Shown here: positions 16,141-24,859 of the stretch, piece by piece
Layout: each line of letters starts with the position of its first letter
Position numbering within the stretch: the stretch's first letter is position 1
DNA from: RGIG3701 sp031553595
GTDB taxonomy: Bacteria; Planctomycetota; Planctomycetia; Pirellulales; Thermoguttaceae
Assembly: GCA_031553595.1 (NCBI GenBank)
Contig: JAVBLI010000025.1
Coordinates: 17,026-81,025 of the forward strand
Direction: 5' to 3'
DNA: 64,000 nt
Translations under genes and position numbers: made by a program
The notes under the pieces: generated by a model
The model's input: the letters and a program-made list of their open reading frames with translations, nothing else
What the model was told of the DNA's origin: nothing
The model's database searches: none

Positions 16141-16863
16141 ATGAATCACTGCCAGCTTCGCAACGCGGGCATTCGCCGCCACGCGATCAAGTCGAAATAC
16201 CTAAAGAACCCGAGCCTGATGGTTCTTCTCGACGCGGAAGAGCCATTCGGCGACCGCAGCTATTATCAGCGGGCGCACGACGCACGATATCTCTACCTGA
16301 ATACCAAGTATGCAAAATTCGGCAGTCAAAGTTTTTACACCTCCAGTTCGCAGGTGTCGGTGTATGGGCCGCCGGAGATGATTTTTGGTACGGTCTGGAC
16401 GTTTGACTGCTGGCTGCGGGTTCGTGATGAAGGCCCCGGCGCCACGGGAGATTTAATGTCGATCGTCGGCACCACCGGAATTCAGAACGGGTGGATGACC
16501 ACGATGGCACAGATAAATACGAGTTCCATTCGCACCAGACTGACGACTGAAAACGGCACTTACACGTACGTTCCGATCGGGCCGATCGATGTCCGCCAGT
16601 GGGTACACGTGGCCGTGACCTCGGACGGAAGAACCGTCAGGACATTTTATAATGGGAAATTTCACGCGGCCCGCAATTATTCCAGGCCCATCTACAGCCG
16701 CACTGCGCCGACCCGCCATCTTGTCGCGACCGCCTTTCTGGACGAAGTGCGGATGATGCGAAACGAATGCGCGTGGATTACCAATTTCACTCCGCCCGAA
16801 GCGCCGTATACCGGACGGGAGCGGTACAATGAAGGGCAATGCATAATGCGTAATGCGAAATAA
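16141..16863 (+). CDS. LamG / concanavalin-A-like fold protein
   Basis: A 240-residue protein with a jelly-roll fold: KFGSQSFY near residue 60, TFDCWLRVRD in the core, WVHVAVTSDGRTVRTFYNGK (170s-180s) and the family ending FLDEVRMMRN ... NFTPPEAPY. Such domains bind glycans or form surface structures. There is no signal peptide or membrane segment, which is unusual for this fold in planctomycetes and would fit a phage-like or intracellular structural protein. The start follows GGGGAGAAAAA. The last residues (about YNEGQCIMRNAK) are translated from an ATGC-rich intergenic repeat, so the original stop may have been lost. No partner gene is adjacent. Confidence 0.65.
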   Translation: MNHCQLRNAGIRRHAIKSKYLKNPSLMVLLDAEEPFGDRSYYQRAHDARYLYLNTKYAKFGSQSFYTSSSQVSVYGPPEMIFGTVWTFDCWLRVRDEGPGATGDLMSIVGTTGIQNGWMTTMAQINTSSIRTRLTTENGTYTYVPIGPIDVRQWVHVAVTSDGRTVRTFYNGKFHAARNYSRPIYSRTAPTRHLVATAFLDEVRMMRNECAWITNFTPPEAPYTGRERYNEGQCIMRNAK

Positions 16864-16865
16864 AA

Positions 16866-16899
16866 AACCCGGAGCAGGGCATTTGCCGCACTCCGGGTT
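16866..16899 (-). terminator. Terminator between convergent genes
   Basis: A 9-bp perfect stem AACCCGGAG / CTCCGGGTT with a 16-nt loop. A T-run follows only on the minus strand, so it mainly ends the GH2 gene. Confidence 0.8.
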
Positions 16900-16917
16900 A
16901 ACATTCAGCATTCAGCA

Positions 16918-19224
16918 TTATTCCTCGAACTGGATACCCAGGTCGATGTACTGGCCGCCGTACGTCTGCTTGACGGACACGGCGATGACGTTTTCACCGT
17001 CCACCAGCAGGCCCGCGGCCTCTTCCGAGAGTTCGAAAATCTCATACGCCGTGGTGTATCCGGCGGTTTCGAGCACGAGTTTTCCATTAAGGAACACCTG
17101 CACGTCTTCGTCGTGGTACATCCGCAGCGCGAGGGATTTCGGCTTGTCGCCCGAGAACGTAAACGTTTTGCGCAGCCAGATATTATCCGTGTCCCACTTG
17201 GTGCGGACGGTCGTGTTAGGCGTTCTTTCGGTGCCGAAGCCCGCCTCGCCTTCCTTCCACGCGGAGTCGTCGAAATCCTTCGCGGACCAGTTGTCGGCCG
17301 GCTTTTCGAACGTGTAGCGCCACGTCTTCGCGGCGTCGTTGTCCGAGGCTTCCAGGAAATCCTTGAAATTTTTCTGGGGCAGGAACAGCAGGTTGTTCGC
17401 CTTTTTCACGTTCTCGGCACCCATTTTATTGACGAGGCGGTCGTAGGTCAGCAGGCCGTTGACTTCGATTTCCACGTCGGTGGTCTGGGTGTAAACGGCG
17501 GCGGAAAGCCCCAGGGGAATCATTCGGGCCGTGCGGCGCAGCAGGTCGGTATACCGGCTGGTCAGCGCCTCCGCGCCTTCGAAGTTCACATAACCCCAGT
17601 TCTTGTCCTTCTGCCAGAGATGGCCGGGGACGGGGAGTCCGAGTCCGCCGAACTCGCCCATGACCATCGCGCGGTCGTCCTGGTATTCGGGCATCTGCGG
17701 ACCGGGGTAGGGGTGGATGTCTTTCATCGCGCCGCAGCCGGGGACGTCGGTCCATCCGCTGGCACAGTCGGCCAGCCGCGTCGGATCCAGATTCTGGGTC
17801 CAGGCCACCGCTTCCGGCGTGTCGAACTGGCCCCAACCTTCGTTAAACACCACCCACACGATGATGGACGGCGAGTTACGCAGCGTGCGGATGATTTCGC
17901 CCCACTCGTGATAATAGTTGGCTTTGCCCTCTTCGGAAATCGGGAAGTCGCCGGAAACCATGTCCTGCCAGACGAGAATACCCAGCTTGTCGCACCATGC
18001 GTAAAACCGCCGGGGCTCGACTTTCACGTGTTTGCGGAGCATGTTGAAGCCCATCTCTTTCGTGGCTTCGATATCGAATTTCAGCGCCTCGTCGGTCGGG
18101 GCGGTGTAAAGTCCGTCCGGCCACCAGCCCTGGTCGAGCGGGCCGATCTGGAACGTGAATTGGCCGTTCAAGAGCAGACGCATGTGACCGTCTTCGGTCT
18201 TGCCGATGGTCGTCGTGCGGACGCCGAAATAGCTCGTCACGGTGTCGATTACCTTGTCGCCGGCGACGATTTCCACTTTCAGGTTGTAAAGATACGGTGT
18301 GTCGGGCGTCCAGAGTTCCGGTTTGTCGAGCACGATTTCGCCGGAGAACGTGTTCGTCGGCACTTCGTCACTGGCTTTTCCGGAGAATACGGTGGAGAAT
18401 CCGCCGACGTTTTTGCCGTCCGCGTCCGTGGCGGTGACTTTCACCATCGCGCCCGCGCCGCCGCAAACGGTGCCTTCGACGTAAACTTTTCCGTCCAGCG
18501 AGGGGATGAATTTTCCATCAAATTTTCCGCCGGCCGCCGCCCAGACGTCCATCACCGCGGCTTCCTTCGCCACGGGCTCGATCCACACGCTGTCCCAGAT
18601 GCCGGTGACGGCGGTGTACATGATGCCGCCGGGCTTGAGCACCTGCTTGCCGCGCGGCTGGAAGCTGCCTTTTCCGTCGGTGGCGTCATACACGGACACT
18701 TGCAGGAGCTGCTCGCCGCCGTCTTTCAGGGCGTCGGTGATGTCCAGCGAGAAGGGCACGTAGCCGCCGCGGTGGCCGCCGACTTCTTTGCCGTTGACCT
18801 TCACGGTGCATTCCCAGTCCACGGCCTCGAAGTTCAGCAGAATACGCTGGCCTTTCCACTCGGCCGGCACCTCGAACGTCCGCTGATAAAAAAGACGCTC
18901 ATCGGGCTGCACCATTTTTTTCACGCCGGAAAGGGCAGACTCGATCGGGAACGGCACGAGAATCTCACCGTCATACTTCGCCGGCGCCGCGGCGTCTTTC
19001 GGCTGAATGGTGTATTCCCACAGCCCGTTGAGGGATTTCCACGCCGTACGCTCCATCTGCGGCCGCGGATACTCGGGGTGACAGTTATTCGGATCCACCT
19101 TCTCGGCCCACGGCGAAAGAATCGGATTCTCCTGGATTTTCCACTCCCCGGCGAACACCGCGCCGGCCGTGGCGGCGACGAAAAATGCCGTCGCGCAAAA
19201 AGTAATGCATGATTTTCGATTCAC
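16918..19224 (-). CDS. Exported glycoside hydrolase family 2 enzyme
   Basis: A 768-residue protein with a signal peptide ending AVFAGE. Domain order: GH2 sugar-binding domain (about 50-215, with SLNGLWEYTI and GIWDSVWIEPV), an immunoglobulin-like domain (about 230-345), a catalytic barrel (about 345-600) with proton donor E462 in FNEGWGQF and nucleophile E524 in MGEFGGLG, then a beta-sandwich with FGTERTPN and VQVFLNGKLV. The family includes beta-galactosidases, glucuronidases and mannosidases; the exact sugar cannot be told. The protein starts with GTG, supported by AGGAGGAGTATTACC. It is a single gene, and polysaccharide scavenging outside the cytoplasm is the likely role. Confidence 0.88.
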   Translation of the reverse strand: MNRKSCITFCATAFFVAATAGAVFAGEWKIQENPILSPWAEKVDPNNCHPEYPRPQMERTAWKSLNGLWEYTIQPKDAAAPAKYDGEILVPFPIESALSGVKKMVQPDERLFYQRTFEVPAEWKGQRILLNFEAVDWECTVKVNGKEVGGHRGGYVPFSLDITDALKDGGEQLLQVSVYDATDGKGSFQPRGKQVLKPGGIMYTAVTGIWDSVWIEPVAKEAAVMDVWAAAGGKFDGKFIPSLDGKVYVEGTVCGGAGAMVKVTATDADGKNVGGFSTVFSGKASDEVPTNTFSGEIVLDKPELWTPDTPYLYNLKVEIVAGDKVIDTVTSYFGVRTTTIGKTEDGHMRLLLNGQFTFQIGPLDQGWWPDGLYTAPTDEALKFDIEATKEMGFNMLRKHVKVEPRRFYAWCDKLGILVWQDMVSGDFPISEEGKANYYHEWGEIIRTLRNSPSIIVWVVFNEGWGQFDTPEAVAWTQNLDPTRLADCASGWTDVPGCGAMKDIHPYPGPQMPEYQDDRAMVMGEFGGLGLPVPGHLWQKDKNWGYVNFEGAEALTSRYTDLLRRTARMIPLGLSAAVYTQTTDVEIEVNGLLTYDRLVNKMGAENVKKANNLLFLPQKNFKDFLEASDNDAAKTWRYTFEKPADNWSAKDFDDSAWKEGEAGFGTERTPNTTVRTKWDTDNIWLRKTFTFSGDKPKSLALRMYHDEDVQVFLNGKLVLETAGYTTAYEIFELSEEAAGLLVDGENVIAVSVKQTYGGQYIDLGIQFEE

Positions 19225-19441
19225 GGTAATACTCCTCCTGTTAATTTTTCCCTGGGGTTTCTAGCGGCTTGCTACGATTAAAAATACGGAGCACGCAAGT
19301 GCCGATTCATTCACCAAACGACGATGCATTCATCATAGCACACCCCGGGGAAGAAAAAAAGACATGCCGGGAAATTTTCTTTGATTTACGCATTATGTTT
19401 TCTTATGAGCGAATATTTTTCAAAAAAGAACGTGTTTTTTA

Positions 19442-19470
19442 TTGCAAAAAAAGAAGAAAGTGGATATAAT
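19442..19470 (+). promoter_or_regulatory. Promoter of the lectin-type PEP-CTERM gene
   Basis: TTGCAA (19442-19447), a 17-bp spacer and TATAAT (19465-19470). The same two boxes and spacing occur at 35127-35155 upstream of another PEP-CTERM gene. The rest of the 19225-19529 gap is AT-rich with no gene. Confidence 0.8.
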
Positions 19471-19529
19471 GGATTTCATTGAGTTTCTGTTTTAGGTAAA
19501 TTTAGTTAAAAAACACGGAGAGGTGTGCG

Positions 19530-21839
19530 ATGTCACGTTGGGGAATGATGGCGTTTTCACTGATTTTGATGGGATTTTTTCTTTGTGTCGGCACGGGGGA
19601 CGTGCGGGCGCAGGGGATTGGCGTGGTGAAATTTAATAATGCTGGCGTGCTGAACGCCGAGGACGCGACGTGGCGGATCATCCTCGGGAAGCGCGACGGG
19701 AGTGTTAATTGGCCGACGGGGAATGCGCTGGCGACGAATTACGATTTTAGCACGGATCCGTTCTTTGCGGGGCTGAAGCCGTTTACGCCGGTGTGGAAGG
19801 GGCTGGTGAATATTGAATCGGCGGCGAAAAATACGGCTGTTTTAAATGCGGTGGGCAGGGCGAACACCTGGCTCTTCGGCGCGGTGGCCCCCAGTTCGAC
19901 GGCGGATAATCCCCCGGATGGCACGGCTGCATACTGGATTCGCACCCGGGACGGCGCGACGATTTGGAACGGCAGGAGCCCCGATGCAGGGAATGCGGTG
20001 TCGGACGTTTATGCGAACTGGAAAAGCGGCGAGCCGAACAACTCGGGGAATAACGAATGGGCTGCGAATTTTCTCGGCGGTGAAAACGGACTCTGGAACG
20101 ACCACACCGGCGTCAACACACCGGGTGGTTATATCTTGGAAGTCGATCTCGGCGCGAATCTGCTGGAAATCGATCCGGCGGCCAACCAGATGATTCTCAA
20201 TCCGCTAACGGGGATGTATTATCTCCGCGGCGCGACGGCGAGGACTTGGGCCGACGCGAAAACGTATGCGGAAATGCGGACGTTCCAGGGTGCTCAGGGG
20301 CAGTTGACGACGGTTCCGAACAAAGCCACGAACGTTCTGCTTGCCTCGGTCGGCGGCGGCTGGATGGGCTTGACGGATAACCCGATTTTCGGCGGTACGG
20401 AAACGGGGACGCCCGATCAGCAGCCGGATGTGGATATCCGGCGCACCAGCGGCTGGGTGTGGAGCGGCCCGAATGGCGCCACGCCGCTGAAGGCCGGCGA
20501 CTACATGGCCTGGAACACCGGCGAGCCCAACGGTGGCACGAGTGAAGACTACGCGGATGTGCAAACCAACCGCACATGGAACGACTGTGGCCCCGGAACC
20601 ACGCGCGTGCCAATTGTGGAATTCCCGGGCCAAACCCCGATCGGCCGGAATTTCTATATTGAGCAGTTCGCCGGGGACACTTTCCGTAATATTGTTACAA
20701 CCGACCCCACCGCCACCGGACATTACGCGGCGATTAGTTTTGCCGACCCCGAAAACGCCGGTGGCACGATGATGGCGAACGGTTATATTCCGTACCCCGG
20801 CGACACCGACGGCAACGACGATAATTTCATGATCCGCGCCCGTACGGACATTTATATTCCGGAGGCCGGGACGTATGTGTTCGGCTCGTCGCATGACGAC
20901 GCTGCGCAGGTGTTCATTTATGGTAAAAACATGAAGGGAACGATTTTGAACTGGACGGGCAGTGCAAGCAACGTAGGTGAAGTCACGTTTGATGCGCCTG
21001 GGTACTATCATCTCACCATGTTGCAGCAAGAAAACACCGGAGGTGCCGGGGTCAATCTGATTGCCATGAAAAAAGGCGACGCTGACACGAGTGATTTCGG
21101 CAAACTCGTCGCCGCTGGGGCGCAGCTGATTGGCGACACGCTCCACGGCGGGATGGGCACGCAAGCCTGGGCGCCAACCCTGCAACTGACGGCCTCGCCT
21201 AAAGGGTTTACCGTTCGCCAGGTGAGTAAGCCTGGCGGCGGCACTTTGAACAGTTACGGGCAGATCGATACCATCCTTGCGGACGGAGCGTCCATGCTCC
21301 CAGGCGGAGCCTATTCTATTACCGGCGTTGAACTCATTAATTACGGTGATGGAGGGAATGGCAATTTTATAAATGATAATCCCTTTCCGGGCGGTGCCGG
21401 TCACAGTTTTGTGCTGCAGGCTACGACCGATCTTCAGGTTTTCGAATCGGGATGGTATACCTTCGGCAGCGCTTCCGACGACAGTTTCATGCTGATCATC
21501 AACGGCGCGGCATTCGACACGGCTTGGGGAAGTGCCTACGTCGACAACGGCATCCTGTATGCGAACCAAATGAATAATGTGAATACCGGCGGCGCTACCG
21601 TTTATCTGGACGCGGGCGAGTCGTACTTCCTGGATTTTCGTTTCTGGGAAAACGGCGGCGGTGAATATACCGAACTTTGGTGGGCCGCGGGGCAATGGGA
21701 CAATTATTATCCCGGCATGTACCAACTGCTCGAGACGGGGCCGTGGGTGCCGGAGCCGGCCACATGGGTCATGCTGCTGATGGGCGTGACGGGCCTGTTC
21801 TGTGCCGCCAGAAAAAATAGCCGTCGTAAAAATGCGTGA
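19530..21839 (+). CDS. Exported PEP-CTERM protein with two C-type-lectin-like and PA14-like domains
   Basis: A 769-residue surface protein. A signal peptide (ending VRAQ) is followed by a C-type-lectin-like domain (about 60-215, NWKSGEPNN and GLWND), a second one (about 225-380, WNTGEPNGG and RTWND), two PA14-like beta domains (about 380-540 and 545-740, FGSSHDDAAQVFIYG and FGSASDDSFMLIING) and a PEP-CTERM tail (VPEPATWVMLLMGVTG then RKNSRRKN). The tail is a sorting signal for exosortase-type systems; no exosortase is in the window. Ca-dependent glycan binding is plausible from the EPN/WND motifs. GGAGAGGTG precedes the ATG and a terminator follows. Confidence 0.85.
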   Translation: MSRWGMMAFSLILMGFFLCVGTGDVRAQGIGVVKFNNAGVLNAEDATWRIILGKRDGSVNWPTGNALATNYDFSTDPFFAGLKPFTPVWKGLVNIESAAKNTAVLNAVGRANTWLFGAVAPSSTADNPPDGTAAYWIRTRDGATIWNGRSPDAGNAVSDVYANWKSGEPNNSGNNEWAANFLGGENGLWNDHTGVNTPGGYILEVDLGANLLEIDPAANQMILNPLTGMYYLRGATARTWADAKTYAEMRTFQGAQGQLTTVPNKATNVLLASVGGGWMGLTDNPIFGGTETGTPDQQPDVDIRRTSGWVWSGPNGATPLKAGDYMAWNTGEPNGGTSEDYADVQTNRTWNDCGPGTTRVPIVEFPGQTPIGRNFYIEQFAGDTFRNIVTTDPTATGHYAAISFADPENAGGTMMANGYIPYPGDTDGNDDNFMIRARTDIYIPEAGTYVFGSSHDDAAQVFIYGKNMKGTILNWTGSASNVGEVTFDAPGYYHLTMLQQENTGGAGVNLIAMKKGDADTSDFGKLVAAGAQLIGDTLHGGMGTQAWAPTLQLTASPKGFTVRQVSKPGGGTLNSYGQIDTILADGASMLPGGAYSITGVELINYGDGGNGNFINDNPFPGGAGHSFVLQATTDLQVFESGWYTFGSASDDSFMLIINGAAFDTAWGSAYVDNGILYANQMNNVNTGGATVYLDAGESYFLDFRFWENGGGEYTELWWAAGQWDNYYPGMYQLLETGPWVPEPATWVMLLMGVTGLFCAARKNSRRKNA

Positions 21840-21854
21840 ATGGCGACAAAAAAT

Positions 21855-21896
21855 AGCCGGTGGTGAGATGATCATGTCTCGCCGCCGGCTTTTTTT
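21855..21896 (+). terminator. Rho-independent terminator
   Basis: A 14-bp stem AGCCGGTGGTGAGA / TCTCGCCGCCGGCT with two G-U pairs, an 8-nt loop and a T-run at 21890-21896. Confidence 0.9.
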
Positions 21897-21950
21897 CGCG
21901 TATTTTTCCCGTGCGCGTTTCCCTGGAGTCTCGATCAGAATAATTTTTTC

Positions 21951-22060
21951 ACAAGAGCCGTTAGCGCAGAGACCGGATGAGCACCGCAGAGCGTTTCCCC
22001 ACTTCTATCCGGTCATTGCGCGTCATTTCATTTCGCTCCATTCCCGGCTGCTGTTCTTGC
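21951..22060. repeat. Palindromic element, copy 4, degraded left arm
   Basis: The left end is reduced to ACAAGAGCCGTTAGCGCAGAG; the right half is intact and ends TTCCCGGCTGCTGTTCTTG. The last bases overlap the -35 box of the downstream promoter. Confidence 0.85.
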
Positions 22061-22085
22061 GTGGAGGCCGGGATTCTGTTATAAT
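22057..22085 (+). promoter_or_regulatory. Promoter of the DUF362/polyferredoxin operon
   Basis: TTGCGT (22057-22062), a 17-bp spacer and TATAAT (22080-22085). The -35 box starts within the right end of the palindromic element. Confidence 0.65.
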
Positions 22086-22137
22086 ATATGGATAGAGTGT
22101 GTGACGTTTTTGAAAACAAAACGGAAAGGAGACTGCG

Positions 22138-23073
22138 ATGGAAATGAATCGTAAAGAATTTTTAAAGTCGCTGGGCGCTGTCGGCGCGGCGTTTGCGGTG
22201 ACGGGGACGGGTGTGCTGGATGTGTTCGCGCAGGCGGCGAAAAATGACGGCCCGGTCGATCTCGTGGCGGTCATGGGCGGCGAGCCGGACGTGATGTTCC
22301 GCAAGGCGATCGCCGAGCTGGGCGGCATGCATCGGTTTGTGAAAAAAGGCCAGAAGGTGGTCGTGAAGCCGAATATCGGGTGGGACAAGACGCCGGAAAT
22401 GGCGGCCAACACGAATCCCATTCTCGTCGCGGAGATGGTCAAGCTGTGTCTGGAGGCCGGTGCTGGTGAGGTGATCGTCTTCGACCAGACCTGCGACCAG
22501 ATGCAGCCGTGTTATACGAACAGCGGAATCGAAAAGGCGGCGAAGGATGCCGGGGCGAAAGTTCTGCCGGCCAACGACGAACGCTATTTCCGCGAGGTGG
22601 AGTTGCCACAGGGCGTAAAGCTCAAAAAAACGATGATTCATCATGCGCTGCTGGACTGTGACGTGTGGTTTAACGTGCCAGTGCTGAAAACGCACGGCGG
22701 GGCGAAGATGACCATTTCGATGAAAAATTATATGGGCATTGTGTGGGACCGCCGGATTTTCCACAGCACGGACTTGCAGCAGTGCATCGCGGACGTGTGT
22801 ACGTGGTCGAAAAAGCCGGCGCTGAATGTGGTGGACGCGTATCGGATCATGAAGGCGAACGGGCCGCGGGGGCGTTCGGAGGCGGACGCGGTGGTGGTGA
22901 AGGCGCTGATCGCGTCGCCCGATATTGTCGCGGCGGACACGGCGTCGACGAAGTTAGCCGAGCGGTTCACGAATGTGAAAGTGGCGGATGTCGGGCATAT
23001 CCAGGCGGCCGAGGAGCTGAAACTGGGCACGACGGACGTCGACAGCCTGAACGTGCGGCGCGTGAAAGTGTAA
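22138..23073 (+). CDS. DUF362 protein with export signal
   Basis: A 311-residue protein. The N-terminus NRKEFLKSLGAVGAAFAVTG looks like a Tat-type signal with RK in place of RR. The body matches the DUF362 family: KKGQKVVVKPNIGW, AGAGEVIVFDQTC, WFNVPVLKTHGGAKMTISMKNYMG, with DxxNxP-like spacing typical of the fold. The family is often fused or adjacent to 4Fe-4S proteins, but its reaction is unsettled. This copy has no cluster Cys of its own. AAAGGAGA precedes the ATG. The polyferredoxin gene begins 56 bases downstream, so the two are probably co-transcribed and may act together in electron transfer outside the membrane. Confidence 0.8.
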   Translation: MEMNRKEFLKSLGAVGAAFAVTGTGVLDVFAQAAKNDGPVDLVAVMGGEPDVMFRKAIAELGGMHRFVKKGQKVVVKPNIGWDKTPEMAANTNPILVAEMVKLCLEAGAGEVIVFDQTCDQMQPCYTNSGIEKAAKDAGAKVLPANDERYFREVELPQGVKLKKTMIHHALLDCDVWFNVPVLKTHGGAKMTISMKNYMGIVWDRRIFHSTDLQQCIADVCTWSKKPALNVVDAYRIMKANGPRGRSEADAVVVKALIASPDIVAADTASTKLAERFTNVKVADVGHIQAAEELKLGTTDVDSLNVRRVKV

Positions 23074-23129
23074 AATGGCGGGCGAGAAGCCGCTGCTTTC
23101 GTTTTAACACCTTAACCCCTTCCGGTTCC

Positions 23130-24731
23130 ATGAAATGGTTTCGCCGCGCGGTCGCGCTGATGGTTTTGCTTGCCCTGACGGCGTTGTTTGTCGATTTCGC
23201 TCAAATCGTGCCCCGGGGGCTGCATTGGCTTGCGCATTTGCAGATGACGCCCGCGGTGCTGGATTTTGCGGGGAAGGGGCTGCTGATCGCCGGCCTGTGG
23301 GTGGGGATAACGCTGCTTTTCGGGCGCGTGTACTGTTCGTTCATGTGCCCGCTGGGGATTCTGCAGGACGTGTTTTCGCGGGGGAAGAAAATCATCCGCG
23401 GCAAGAAGGCGGCGTATGGGTATCGGCCGGAAATGCGGAAAACGCGACTGGCGCTGCTGGCGGTTTTTCTCGTTTCGCTGGCCCTGGTGCCGGTGGGGGT
23501 GACGGTGCTGGACCCGTACAGCAATTTCGGCCGCATCATGACGTCGCTGGCGAAGCCCGTCTGGCAGGCGGGGAATAATGTGCTCGCGAAATACGTTGGC
23601 GCGGTGGGCGGCCTGCGTTTCGATTACCAGTTGGTTTACGTCGATTACCCGGCGATCGCGGCGGCGCTGGTGGCGTTTATACTCATCGGCGTGCTGGCGT
23701 TTTTCTTCGGTCGGCGGTACTGTAACACCCTCTGTCCGGTCGGGACGCTGCTTGGGCTGCTGGCGCGTTTCTCGCTTTTCAAAATCCGCCTGAAGCCCGG
23801 GTGCGTTTCGTGCGGCCAGTGCGAAAAAGCGTGTAAAGGCGAGTGCATCGACAGTAAATCGAAAACAGTGGACGCTTCCCGCTGCGTGGCGTGTATGAAT
23901 TGTCTGGGCGTGTGCCGGTGGGATTATGTGACGTATTCGCCGCAGTTGGTGACGCTTGCATCGGAAGCGAAAACGCCGCCGGAAACGGTGTCGGTCTCTG
24001 CGGAAGAAGAGCCCGCGGGCGCTCGCCGCACGTTTTTGCAGTGGTCGACGTTTTCGGTGCTACTGGCCGCCGGGCCTGGAAGATGGCGGTGGGGACGCTC
24101 GGCCGATCCGCCGCCGGACCCGTCGCTGCCCACGGGCGTCAGCGAGGTGGAATATGAAATCACGGCGCCGGTTCTGCCGCCGGGAGCCGGGAATGTGCGG
24201 CATTTTCAGCGTCACTGCACAGGCTGCCAACTGTGCGTTTCGAAATGCCCGGCCAACATCCTCCACCCCTCCACCACCGAGTTGGGCTGGAACGGGTTCA
24301 TGCAGCCGACCGTGAAATTTCAGCGGAAATTCTGCAATTACGACTGCACGATCTGCACGGAAGTGTGCCCGACGCACGCCTTGCAGCCGCTGACGGTCGA
24401 CGAAAAACACCGGCTGCAAATCGGGAAAGTCGTGTTCCTGAAACGGAATTGCGTCGTCCATTCGCAGCACACGAACTGCGGCGCCTGCGCGGAACACTGC
24501 CCGACGGGCGCGGTGAAGATGGTGCCCTTCGGTAACCCGGCCCGGGCCCTGACAATTCCGGAAACCGACCCGGAATTGTGCGTCGGCTGCGGCGCGTGCG
24601 AGAACATCTGCCCCGTCCGGCCGTTCCGCGCGATTTACGTCGACGGACTCCAGGAGCAGGGCACGGCGAAACTCGGGTACGACCCCGAGGCGAAGCAGGA
24701 AACCGTTGAGCTGAACGATTTCGGATTCTGA
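23130..24731 (+). CDS. Membrane polyferredoxin, NapH/NosR-like with C-terminal ferredoxin domains
   Basis: A 533-residue protein. The N-terminal half has about five membrane helices and the two NapH-type motifs YCSFMCPLG and YCNTLCPVG, then two 4Fe-4S motifs (CVSCGQCEKAC, CVACMNCLGVC). After RRTFLQ and a hydrophobic stretch, which looks like a relic export signal, come four more Cys clusters: CTGCQLCVSKCP, CNYDCTICTEVCP, CGACAEHCP and CVGCGACENICP. It appears to be a fusion of NapH-like and NapG-like modules that would carry electrons from quinol through the membrane. The ATG at 23130 has no clear ribosome site; upstream in-frame sequence lies within the DUF362 gene. The terminal acceptor is unknown. 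Confidence 0.82.
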   Translation: MKWFRRAVALMVLLALTALFVDFAQIVPRGLHWLAHLQMTPAVLDFAGKGLLIAGLWVGITLLFGRVYCSFMCPLGILQDVFSRGKKIIRGKKAAYGYRPEMRKTRLALLAVFLVSLALVPVGVTVLDPYSNFGRIMTSLAKPVWQAGNNVLAKYVGAVGGLRFDYQLVYVDYPAIAAALVAFILIGVLAFFFGRRYCNTLCPVGTLLGLLARFSLFKIRLKPGCVSCGQCEKACKGECIDSKSKTVDASRCVACMNCLGVCRWDYVTYSPQLVTLASEAKTPPETVSVSAEEEPAGARRTFLQWSTFSVLLAAGPGRWRWGRSADPPPDPSLPTGVSEVEYEITAPVLPPGAGNVRHFQRHCTGCQLCVSKCPANILHPSTTELGWNGFMQPTVKFQRKFCNYDCTICTEVCPTHALQPLTVDEKHRLQIGKVVFLKRNCVVHSQHTNCGACAEHCPTGAVKMVPFGNPARALTIPETDPELCVGCGACENICPVRPFRAIYVDGLQEQGTAKLGYDPEAKQETVELNDFGF

Positions 24732-24737
24732 GGACGA

Positions 24738-24856
24738 GAAACAGCAGCCGGGAGCGAAGTGTTAGCGCAGAGACCGGATAGAATGGCGTTTTTTCCCCAC
24801 TTCTATCCGGTCTCTGCGCGTCACTGCGTTCCGCTCCGCTGTCGGCTGCTGTTTTT
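24738..24856. repeat. Palindromic element, copy 5 (GCGCAGAGACC type)
   Basis: A full core palindrome between convergent genes. It begins 6 bases after one stop codon and ends 3 bases before the other. Confidence 0.92.
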
Positions 24857-24859
24857 CCA

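Noticed and set aside
17113..19212. 699-residue plus-strand ORF opposite the GH2 gene
   Set aside because: It is composed of the Arg/His/Val-rich residues typical of antisense frames; the GH2 gene has catalytic motifs, a signal peptide and a ribosome site.
22138..22215. Classical twin-arginine signal on the DUF362 protein
   Set aside because: The motif is NRKEFLKS, with only one Arg of the pair. Export is plausible but not certain, so it is described only as Tat-like.
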